Of a stretch of DNA of 19,243 bases, positions 14,027 through 19,243 are shown piece after piece; position 1 is the first letter of the stretch; each line of letters starts with the position of its first letter. The position numbers and the translations under genes are program-made. Location: NCBI GenBank assembly GCA_040905905.1, contig JBBDQN010000049.1, forward strand, positions 1-19,243, given 5' to 3'. This stretch comes from JAICND01 sp040905905 (GTDB lineage: Bacteria > Actinomycetota > Acidimicrobiia > Spongiisociales > ZC4RG35). The notes under the pieces were generated by a model. The model did no database searches. It was not told the DNA's origin and was given only the letters and a program-made list of their open reading frames with translations.

Positions 14027-14296
14027 ATGATTCCAGCAGAACTCGACAATGTGACTAGTTGGCGCGAAGAGGCGCTTTGCCGCGACCTGCCTGACGTCGA
14101 CTTCTTTCCTACTCCGGAGGACACGGCTGCTATCAAGCTGGCCCAGGAGGTCTGTGCCGCTTGTCCAGTAGCCCGCGAATGCCTCGAATACGCCATTGAG
14201 ACCCGCCAGATCGAGGGTGTCTGGGGTGGCCACACGCCTAAGGAACGCATCAAGGTTCGGCGCCTTTGGCAGCAGGAGATTCGGCGGGCCAGCTAA
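14027..14296 (+). CDS. WhiB-family [4Fe-4S] transcriptional regulator
   Basis: The 89-residue protein shows the full WhiB signature. There are four cysteines: C18 (in REEALCRD), C43 and C46 (in EVCAACPVARECLEY) and C52 with CxxCxxxxxC spacing. The turn is GVWGG, followed by a basic tail ERIKVRRLW for DNA binding. WhiB proteins ligate a [4Fe-4S] cluster sensitive to O2 or NO, usually bind region 4 of the principal sigma factor, and control cell division, redox balance or stress genes. They are confined to Actinomycetota and their phages, which supports the host assignment. I do not assign a numbered subtype. The ATG at 14027 lacks both a clear Shine-Dalgarno and the TANNNT box seen elsewhere. 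It follows a hairpin after the repeat-protein gene and converges on the YibE/F-type gene with one base between the stops. Confidence 0.95.
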   Translation: MIPAELDNVTSWREEALCRDLPDVDFFPTPEDTAAIKLAQEVCAACPVARECLEYAIETRQIEGVWGGHTPKERIKVRRLWQQEIRRAS

Positions 14297-14297
14297 G

Positions 14298-15515
14298 TCA
14301 GGTTGGAGAAGGGGCCGTAACCAGGGCGGCCAGCCAAGTGGTGATTGGAACCGCCGCCACCAGCCCGATTGAGCCCACAAGGGTGCGGATGATCTCCACG
14401 GCCACAACTTCGGAGTTGGCGACCACCGTGAGGGGCAGTCCGCTGAGTCCGAAGAGGAGCAAGAGCGGCAGCGCGGCTCCGGCATAGGCCAAGAGGAGGG
14501 TGTTGACGGCGGCGGCGACATGGTCGCGCCCCACCCGGAGACCCGCGGCGGTCAATTCGCCCCGAACCAGCTGGGGGTTGGCGCGGTTCAGCTCCCACAC
14601 TGCAGACGCCTGGGTGACGGTGACATCGTCGAGGGCGCCGAGGGCTCCCAACACCATGCCGGCCAGCAACAGACCCCTGAGGTCGACCGTCTCGAGCACG
14701 AGGATGAAGCTCGCCTCTTCGGAAACAACTCCACTGAGATCGGCGAGCCTGGCTACCACGGTTGACAGGGCCACAGTCAGTGCCAACGAGGCAAAAGTGC
14801 CGATAGCGGCCACATGAGTCAGGGGTTTGATCCCATGGGTCAGGTACAACGTCACCAGCCCGATGGCCGTCGCCCCCACGATGGCCACCAGTTCGGGAGG
14901 ACGGCCCGTGAGCATGGCCGGAACCATGTAGCCGAACAGCACCAGGAGGGAGGCGATAAGCCCGGCCACCGCTGCCACCCCTTTGGTGCGGGCAAGCCCT
15001 ACCACGACCAGCAGGAAGAGGATCGACACGCCGAGCAACAGCGGTCGCCGTTCGCGGTCGGCGAATTGATAACGCTCGAGGGGTGGAGCGTCCGACACCA
15101 CGTTCAACACCACCCCATTCCCTACCTCGAATTCAGGGCTGGAGGGGATGAGTTGCCATTCCTCGACCGTGATGGTGCCGACGTCGGGGCCCTCGAGGAT
15201 CAGGAAGGTGACCCGGCGACACCGGAAATCATCGGCAAACGAACAGGTAGCTTCGAGGACCTCGGACACCTCGGCTCGTACCACTTCCGAGGCGAATCCG
15301 AGCCCGCTCGTATCGGGCATGTTGTCCCGCTCAGGCCAAGACAGAGCCATGGCTACGACCACGGCGAGGCTGACACCGGCCGCCACCAGGCCTAACCACC
15401 CGGCCAGCGGTCTCCGGTCGGCTCCGGTCAGGACCGAGAGATCTGGATGTTGATCGATGCCGTCAGGATATTTCGAATGTGCCGGCACGTGTGACACCTG
15501 ATAAACAGGGTCCAT
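14298..15515 (-). CDS. YibE/F-family polytopic membrane protein
   Basis: This 405-residue protein has an N-terminal helix at about 41-60 (LGLVAAGVSLAVVVAMAL) and a ~100-residue extracytoplasmic beta-rich domain (about 61-158) with a Cys pair in ATCSFADDFRCRR. Seven or so transmembrane helices follow, up to the C-terminus. The core stretch LLLAGMVLGALGALDDVTVTQASAVWEL is characteristic of the YibE/F family, whose function is not established. The annotated ATG at 15515 overlaps the divergent gene's ATG in the palindrome CATG. In-frame GTG codons at 15497 and 15488 are alternatives, and the one at 15488 has AGGTG six nt upstream, so the true N-terminus may be up to nine residues shorter. The family call is good, the start uncertain. 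It converges on whiB. Confidence 0.87.
   Translation of the reverse strand: MDPVYQVSHVPAHSKYPDGIDQHPDLSVLTGADRRPLAGWLGLVAAGVSLAVVVAMALSWPERDNMPDTSGLGFASEVVRAEVSEVLEATCSFADDFRCRRVTFLILEGPDVGTITVEEWQLIPSSPEFEVGNGVVLNVVSDAPPLERYQFADRERRPLLLGVSILFLLVVVGLARTKGVAAVAGLIASLLVLFGYMVPAMLTGRPPELVAIVGATAIGLVTLYLTHGIKPLTHVAAIGTFASLALTVALSTVVARLADLSGVVSEEASFILVLETVDLRGLLLAGMVLGALGALDDVTVTQASAVWELNRANPQLVRGELTAAGLRVGRDHVAAAVNTLLLAYAGAALPLLLLFGLSGLPLTVVANSEVVAVEIIRTLVGSIGLVAAVPITTWLAALVTAPSPT
15479..15497. promoter_or_regulatory. Adjacent palindromes in a divergent start region
   Basis: GTGCCGGCAC (15479-15488) is a perfect 10-bp palindrome. It is directly followed by GTGTGACAC (15489-15497), an odd palindrome. 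Both lie 16-35 nt before the type-V aminotransferase ATG and inside the annotated 5' end of the divergent gene. It is a possible operator site. Confidence 0.3.
15502..15507 (+). promoter_or_regulatory. Candidate imperfect -10 box of the type-V aminotransferase gene
   Basis: TAAACA ends 6 nt before the ATG at 15514. It departs from TANNNT at the last base. The position fits the leaderless pattern of neighbouring genes. Confidence 0.28.
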
Positions 15516-16710
15516 GCTCGATGTCGATGCGTTGCGCGCCGAATTCCCGGCTCTGTCCGGCCGTCAGATCTTTCTCGACGGGCCGGCCGGCACCCAGGTC
15601 CCCAACCCCGTGATCCGGGCCATCAACGAGGCCCTCACCCGGTCCATGTCGAACGTAGGTGGTCAGTTCGCCTCATCCCGGCGCTCAGAGGAGGTCGTGG
15701 CCAGGGCGCGGGAGGCCGGGGCCGACCTCGTCAATGGCAGCCTGCACGAGATTGTCTTTGGTCAGAACATGACCTCGCTCACTTTCGCCTTGAGTCGGGC
15801 GCTGGCGGAAACCTGGAAAGAGGGTGATCGCATCATCCTCTCCGCCATCGACCACGACGCCAACATCACTCCCTGGGTGCGGGCCGCGGCGTCGAAGGGC
15901 GTCCTGGTCGACTTCGTCGATTTTGACCGGGAGACAACCGCGCTTGATCTCGACCAGCTCGAATCGATGATCGATCAGCGGACCCGGCTGGTGGCGGTGA
16001 CCGGTTGTTCGAACGCCTTCGGCACCACCGTCGACGTTGCCAGGGTGGCGAGGGCGGCGAAAGCGGTGGGCGCCCTCACCTTCGTCGACGCGGTGCACCT
16101 GGCCCCACATCGACGGATCGATGTCGAGGCGATCGAGTGTGACTTCCTGGTTTGTTCGTCGTACAAGTTCTTTGGGCCCCACCTGGGAATCATGTGGGCC
16201 AGGGCGGACCATCTGGAACGTTTGCCGGCCTTCAAGGTCCGCCCCGCCCCGGATCAGGGTCCGGCACGCTGGGAGACAGGAACGGCGCCTTTTGAGCTCC
16301 TGGCAGGGTTTACGGCCGCGGTTGACTACCTGGCCTCGCTTGGTTGGGGGGCCGGCCGCCGGGGGGCCCTCGATGCCGCCTTTGCCGAAATCGGATCGTA
16401 CGAGGCGGGGTTGGGTGACCGATTCCTGGCTGGACTTCCCGACCGGGTGACCGTGGTCGGTCAGGCCACCATGAAGGGACGGGTGCCAACCTTTGCGGTG
16501 GCCGTCGATGCTCTGCCGGCCGCCGAGGTGGCACGACAGTTGGGCAACCTGGGCATCGCCACCTGGGCGGGCCACTACTACGCCGTGGAGCCGATGGCTC
16601 GCCTGGGACTTTTGGAGAGCGGTGGGCTGACCAGGATCGGGTTTGTCCACGTTTCCACTGCCAAGGAGGTCGACGTCACCCTCGCAGCCCTCAGCAACCT
16701 CGAGTCATGA
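15514..16710 (+). CDS. Cysteine desulfurase-like class-V aminotransferase
   Basis: The 398-residue PLP enzyme has fold type I, class V. The PLP-binding lysine is K218 in CSSYKFFGPHLG, with D192 in FVDAVHLAPH bonding the pyridine nitrogen and H113 in AIDHDAN in the position that stacks on the ring. The whole-length pattern fits the 'cysteine desulfurase-like' subfamily (VC1184 type). There is no cysteine after C214, so the catalytic persulfide-forming Cys of NifS/IscS/SufS is missing. True desulfurase activity is therefore doubtful, and a lyase, epimerase or transaminase reaction is equally possible. Its ATG shares CATG with the divergent YibE/F-type gene. The MetY gene follows 44 bp downstream but has its own -10 box. 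The name commonly given to this family probably overstates its function. Confidence 0.88.
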   Translation: MLDVDALRAEFPALSGRQIFLDGPAGTQVPNPVIRAINEALTRSMSNVGGQFASSRRSEEVVARAREAGADLVNGSLHEIVFGQNMTSLTFALSRALAETWKEGDRIILSAIDHDANITPWVRAAASKGVLVDFVDFDRETTALDLDQLESMIDQRTRLVAVTGCSNAFGTTVDVARVARAAKAVGALTFVDAVHLAPHRRIDVEAIECDFLVCSSYKFFGPHLGIMWARADHLERLPAFKVRPAPDQGPARWETGTAPFELLAGFTAAVDYLASLGWGAGRRGALDAAFAEIGSYEAGLGDRFLAGLPDRVTVVGQATMKGRVPTFAVAVDALPAAEVARQLGNLGIATWAGHYYAVEPMARLGLLESGGLTRIGFVHVSTAKEVDVTLAALSNLES

Positions 16711-16740
16711 GCCTCTGACCGGGCCCCCTTCACGGCTCCT

Positions 16741-16746
16741 TAAACT
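16741..16746 (+). promoter_or_regulatory. Candidate -10 box, leaderless metY
   Basis: TAAACT ends 8 nt before the ATG at 16755. No Shine-Dalgarno is present in the 44-bp gap. metY can thus be transcribed independently of the preceding PLP-enzyme gene. Confidence 0.42.
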
Positions 16747-16754
16747 CCGGCCTC

Positions 16755-18014
16755 ATGAGTTATGGATTCTCGACAAGAGCGATCCACGCGGGTCAGCGAC
16801 CTGATCCGGAAACCGGGGCCCGGGCGATGCCCATTTATGCAACGACGTCCTTTGTTTTTGAGGACGCCCAGACGGCCGCCGATCTCTTTGCTCTGCAGAC
16901 CTACGGCAACATCTACACGAGGATCGGAAACCCGACCAACGCGGCCTTCGAAGAGCGGATGGCCTCTTTGGAAGGGGGTTTGGGGGCCCTGGCCACCGGC
17001 TCGGGACAGGCTGCTCAGCTGATCGCGGTGTTGACGTTGTGCCAGGCGGGCGACGAAATCGTGGCGGCGCGGAACCTGTACGGAGGTACCTACACGCAGT
17101 TCGACGTGACTTTGCGCCGGTTGGGGATCAACGTGACCTTCGTCGACCCTGTTCCCGATGCCTTTGCGGCCGCCGTCACCGAGAGCACGAAGCTGTTCTA
17201 CGGCGAAACGATCGGGAACCCGCGGGCCGAAGTGTTCGACATCGAGGGCGTGGCCACTGTGGCTGACTCCCATGGCGTGCCGTTGATGATCGACAACACG
17301 TTTGCGACACCATATTTATGCCGCCCTATCGAGTGGGGCGCAGACATCGTGGTCCATTCGGCCACCAAGTTCATCGGTGGTCACGGAGTCGTGATTGGCG
17401 GCGCGATCGTCGAATCGGGTCGCTTCCATTGGGCTAACGGGAAGTTCCCGCTTATGACCGAGCCCTCGCCGGCCTATCACGGCCTCAAGTTCTGGGAGAA
17501 TTTCCGGGAGTATGCGTATCTGACTAAGGCCCGGACCGAACTCTTGCGCGATGTCGGAGCAGCCCTCTCGCCCTTTAACTCGTTCTTGTTGTTGCTAGGG
17601 CTGGAAACCTTGCCGCTGCGGATGCAGCGCCATGTCGAGAACGCCCGGGCAGTCGCCAACTACCTGACAAGCCACCCGGCAGTCGGCTGGGTCAGCTATC
17701 CGGCCATAGACGACCCGGCGTCGAAGAAGTACGTCCCGGCCGGGCCCGGGGCAGTCTTTACCTTCGGCGTCAAAGGTGGTTTCGAGGCAGGCAAACAGTT
17801 CATCGAGAAGGTCGAGTTGGCTTCGCACCTCGCCAACGTCGGAGATGCCAAGACTCTCGTGATCCATCCGGCCTCTACCACTCATCAACAGGTGCCGGTC
17901 GAGGAGCGCAAGGTCGCCGGAGTTGGCGATGACATGATCCGGATCTCGGTGGGACTCGAAGACATCGAGGACATCACCTCCGATCTTGACCGGGCGCTCG
18001 GAGGTGACCAATGA
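16755..18014 (+). CDS. metY: O-acetylhomoserine sulfhydrylase MetY
   Basis: The 419-residue protein belongs to the Cys/Met-metabolism PLP family. The PLP lysine is K205 in HSATKFIGGHG, the ring-nitrogen aspartate D180 in LMIDNTFATPYL, and phosphate and active-site motifs include YTRIGNPTN (about 54-62) and ATGSGQAAQL. Length, the long FKFW/EYAYLTKAR-type insert region and IHPASTTHQQ near the C-terminus fit O-acetylhomoserine aminocarboxypropyltransferase and not cystathionine gamma-synthase. It makes homocysteine from O-acetylhomoserine and sulfide, the direct sulfhydrylation step of methionine synthesis. The TGA overlaps the start of the CoA-binding protein gene by 4 nt (ATGA), so the two are co-translated. 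No S-box or other riboswitch fits in the short upstream gap. Confidence 0.92.
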   Translation: MSYGFSTRAIHAGQRPDPETGARAMPIYATTSFVFEDAQTAADLFALQTYGNIYTRIGNPTNAAFEERMASLEGGLGALATGSGQAAQLIAVLTLCQAGDEIVAARNLYGGTYTQFDVTLRRLGINVTFVDPVPDAFAAAVTESTKLFYGETIGNPRAEVFDIEGVATVADSHGVPLMIDNTFATPYLCRPIEWGADIVVHSATKFIGGHGVVIGGAIVESGRFHWANGKFPLMTEPSPAYHGLKFWENFREYAYLTKARTELLRDVGAALSPFNSFLLLLGLETLPLRMQRHVENARAVANYLTSHPAVGWVSYPAIDDPASKKYVPAGPGAVFTFGVKGGFEAGKQFIEKVELASHLANVGDAKTLVIHPASTTHQQVPVEERKVAGVGDDMIRISVGLEDIEDITSDLDRALGGDQ

Positions 18015-18493
18015 CCGCTTTGGTGGCCGAAGCCACCCCAGGCGAACGGCTGCAAATCTTGCGTGAAGCTCGAACCGTCGCTCTGGTTGGGGTTTCTCCC
18101 AACCCTTTGCGGTCATCGAACTTTGTCGCCACCTATCTCACCCGGACCCCCTACACCATGTGGCCGGTCAATCCACACGCCGAAGAAGTGCTCGGGCTCA
18201 AGTGTTACCCGACGCTGAAGGATCTCCCGGGGCCGCCGGATATCGTCGACTGCTTCCGCAAGGCCGCCGAGCTTCCCGGAGTGGTGGAGGAGGCCATCGA
18301 GGTGGGGGCCAAGGTGGTCTGGTTCCAACTGGGGTTACGCAACGACGAGGCAGCAGCCATGGCGCGTGCTGCCGGGCTCAAGGTGGTCCAGGACCGTTGC
18401 TTGAAGATCGAACATGCCCGCTTCGCTGGTGGCCTCCACCTCGCCGGGTTCGACACGGGCCTGATCTCCTCGAAGCGGCGGCTTCCGGTCTAG
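18011..18493 (+). CDS. CoA-binding domain protein (YccU-like)
   Basis: The 160-residue protein is a single Rossmann-type CoA-binding domain like that at the N-terminus of succinyl-CoA synthetase alpha. The nucleotide loop is VALVGVSPNPLRSSNFV (about 23-39), followed by the typical YPTLKDLPGPPDIVDCF and the C-terminal VWFQLGLRNDEAAAMARAAG...VVQDRCLKIEH with a conserved-looking cysteine. The biochemical role of stand-alone members is not established. CoA or a related thiol ligand is the family expectation, and persulfide or thiol chemistry would suit the MetY coupling, but that is inference. The ATG lies inside the metY stop (ATGA), a 4-nt overlap indicating translational coupling. It converges on the zinc-ribbon gene with 21 bp between the stops. 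Confidence 0.88.
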   Translation: MTALVAEATPGERLQILREARTVALVGVSPNPLRSSNFVATYLTRTPYTMWPVNPHAEEVLGLKCYPTLKDLPGPPDIVDCFRKAAELPGVVEEAIEVGAKVVWFQLGLRNDEAAAMARAAGLKVVQDRCLKIEHARFAGGLHLAGFDTGLISSKRRLPV

Positions 18494-18514
18494 ATCCCTA
18501 AGAGAACCTGTGGC

Positions 18515-18892
18515 TCAGATCCCGTCGAGCGGACCGGGTACGGCCCCGGATTCCGTTCCGCAGATCTGGCATCGGGGGAAGCCGGCTGGAATCTTGGATT
18601 CACACGATCGGCATACCATCACCTTGGGGGCATGACGACCGTCGGCCATCCCGTCAGCCAGGTCGATCTCCTGGATGCGGGCAGCGAGTTGCTCGTCGGT
18701 GTAACCATGTTCGCGCAGCAAGCTCCACATGGCTTCCATCACCATCAAAAGGCGGTCAACACGCTCGTCGATAGCAGCTACCGCGTCGGCGCCCGATGCG
18801 GTGCCCAACATGTTGTTGGCGACAACGCTCATTGCACCCGAGCGCGCCGCTGAGCGGGTTCCCCAGACGTAGCCGGCAATCATCGGAATCAT
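18515..18892 (-). CDS. Small zinc-ribbon protein, unknown function
   Basis: This 125-residue protein has a C-terminal zinc ribbon, C-R-S-C at about 94-97 and C-Q-I-C at about 108-111 (VCRSCESKIP...PRCQICGTES), two CxxC knuckles that should bind one zinc. The middle (about 35-80, AAIDERVDRLLMVMEAMWSLLREHGYTDEQLAARIQEID) is helical and may be a coiled-coil dimer segment. The N-terminal 25 residues are moderately hydrophobic (IAGYVWGTRSAARSGAM) but not a clear transmembrane helix. I cannot name a family. ATG at 18892 is supported by TAGCCT ending 8 nt upstream; another ATG three codons in is possible. It is divergent from the tRNA pair. Zinc ribbon is clear; function unknown. Confidence 0.72.
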   Translation of the reverse strand: MIPMIAGYVWGTRSAARSGAMSVVANNMLGTASGADAVAAIDERVDRLLMVMEAMWSLLREHGYTDEQLAARIQEIDLADGMADGRHAPKVMVCRSCESKIPAGFPRCQICGTESGAVPGPLDGI

Positions 18893-18900
18893 GGACTTTC

Positions 18901-18906
18901 AGGCTA
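18901..18906 (-). promoter_or_regulatory. Candidate -10 box, leaderless zinc-ribbon gene
   Basis: On the minus strand TAGCCT, identical to the hexamer at the ABC operon, ends 8 nt before the ATG at 18892. Confidence 0.4.
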
Positions 18907-18949
18907 GGTGGAACAGAGGTCGCGAGTACGCCGTCTAATCGTGAGCGAT

Positions 18950-18955
18950 TAAGCT
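18950..18955 (+). promoter_or_regulatory. Candidate -10 box of the tRNA operon
   Basis: TAAGCT matches TANNNT and lies 38 nt before the mature tRNA-Gln 5' end. It directly follows the inverted repeat TAATCG-TGAG-CGATTA (18936-18951). Confidence 0.3.
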
Positions 18956-18964
18956 CCTGGTTTG

Positions 18965-18984
18965 GCGCCCCCTCGGTGGGGCGC
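18965..18984 (+). other. GC-rich hairpin in the tRNA leader
   Basis: GCGCCCC and GGGGCGC form a perfect 7-bp stem with a 6-nt loop (CTCGGT), ending 9 nt before mature tRNA-Gln. It may shape the 5' leader for RNase P processing. Confidence 0.35.
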
Positions 18985-18993
18985 GCCGCCCGT

Positions 18994-19065
18994 TCGGGGG
19001 TGGTGTAAACGGCAACACGACAGGTTCTGGCCCTGTTATTGAGGGTTCAAGTCCTTCCCCCCGAG
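18994..19065 (+). tRNA. tRNA-Gln (anticodon CTG)
   Basis: The cloverleaf folds completely. The acceptor TCGGGGG pairs with CCCCCGA, the D-stem is GTGT/ACAC and the anticodon stem ACAGG/CCTGT, with loop TTCTGGC reading CTG (19027-19029). The T-stem is GAGGG/CCTTC (one G-T wobble) with loop TTCAAGT. The discriminator is G and no CCA is encoded (G-C-T follows), so CCA must be added after transcription. Mature length is 72 nt. It is followed 25 nt later by tRNA-Glu in the same unit. Confidence 0.93.
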
Positions 19066-19090
19066 CTGCCGCGAGGCACCCAACAAACCT

Positions 19091-19163
19091 GGCCCCGTCG
19101 TCTAGAGGCCCAGGACGCCGGCCTCTCAAGCCGGTAACGCCGGTTCGAATCCGGTCGGGGCTG
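19091..19163 (+). tRNA. tRNA-Glu (anticodon CTC)
   Basis: The acceptor GGCCCCG pairs with CGGGGCT (one G-T at the end). The D-arm is GTC...GAC, and the anticodon stem CCGGC/GCCGG has loop CTCTCAA reading CTC. The T-stem is GCCGG/CCGGT with loop TTCGAAT. The discriminator is G, followed by CTA and not CCA, so CCA is not encoded. Length is 73 nt. The Gln(CTG)-Glu(CTC) pairing is common in actinobacterial genomes. Confidence 0.95.
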
Positions 19164-19174
19164 CTAAACGCGAT

Positions 19175-19202
19175 GTGGGGCCGGGCGTAGACCCGGCCCC
19201 AC
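19175..19202 (+). terminator. Strong hairpin closing the tRNA unit
   Basis: GTGGGGCCGGG and CCCGGCCCCAC form a perfect 11-bp stem with the 6-nt loop CGTAGA, beginning 12 nt after tRNA-Glu. No T-tract follows (GTGAGGAG), which is common for terminators in high-GC actinobacteria. Confidence 0.65.
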
Positions 19203-19243
19203 GTGAGGAGTTAGGGCTGACCCAATCCCCCTTCCTGCGTAGA

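Noticed and set aside
13109..14521. 470-codon open frame on the minus strand, rich in Ser/Thr/Gly repeats
   Set aside because: It runs antisense across the repeat-protein and whiB genes. The 45-bp repeat has no stops in this frame, so it gives an artificial repetitive protein. The plus-strand genes have a signal peptide and the WhiB cysteines.
15685..16650. 321-codon minus-strand open frame
   Set aside because: It is a shadow of the class-V aminotransferase gene, where the PLP motifs are on the plus strand.
18935..19129. 64-codon minus-strand open frame
   Set aside because: It overlaps both tRNA genes and has no domain. The cloverleafs explain the sequence.

Overview
The window looks like chromosomal, high-GC DNA from an actinobacterium (Actinomycetota). 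The markers are a NucS/EndoMS mismatch endonuclease, a WhiB-family iron-sulfur regulator, a YibE/F-family membrane protein, a tRNA-Gln(CTG)/tRNA-Glu(CTC) pair without encoded CCA, and many genes that appear to lack a 5' leader. Gene content and style fit a deep-branching lineage such as Acidimicrobiia, but that placement is inference. I see no insertion sequence, phage gene, CRISPR array or integrase.

Left part (1-7509): after a palindromic hairpin there is a small Rieske [2Fe-2S] protein on the + strand. It converges on a tightly packed minus-strand operon of six genes. In transcription order these are an ABC ATPase, a 10-TM FtsX/MacB-type permease, a membrane-anchored alpha/beta-hydrolase, a cytosolic BNR/Asp-box repeat protein, a MoaD/ThiS-like protein ending in Gly-Gly, and a FAD-dependent amino-acid/sarcosine-oxidase-like enzyme. 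Junctions are abutting, 8 nt apart, or overlapping by 1-4 nt, which suggests translational coupling. The joint function is unknown. This operon is the best candidate for an undescribed system here.

Middle (7574-11763): a small membrane-anchored protein of unknown function is divergent from nucS-trmL (mismatch repair, tRNA wobble methylation). An M20 metallopeptidase is divergent from an acyl-CoA dehydrogenase, with a shared 62-bp promoter region.

Signalling block (11742-14296): an orphan sensor histidine kinase, possibly preceded by a six-codon mini-ORF, is divergent from a secreted, C-terminally anchored protein with four 15-residue PVTDPLL repeats. A WhiB regulator follows behind a hairpin. 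A YibE/F-type polytopic protein converges on whiB.

Right part (14298-19243): a type-V aminotransferase ('cysteine desulfurase-like', but without the catalytic Cys) shares its start-codon position with the divergent YibE/F gene. It is followed by MetY (O-acetylhomoserine sulfhydrylase) coupled to a CoA-binding-domain protein, which together suggest sulfur/methionine metabolism. A small zinc-ribbon protein is then divergent from the tRNA-Gln and tRNA-Glu genes, and a strong hairpin closes the unit.

A pattern across the window is that at least seven transcription-unit heads carry a TANNNT hexamer 6-9 nt before the start codon and no Shine-Dalgarno. This is the expected signature of leaderless transcription, and it also fixes several start codons. 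There is no gene-free stretch longer than 300 bases.
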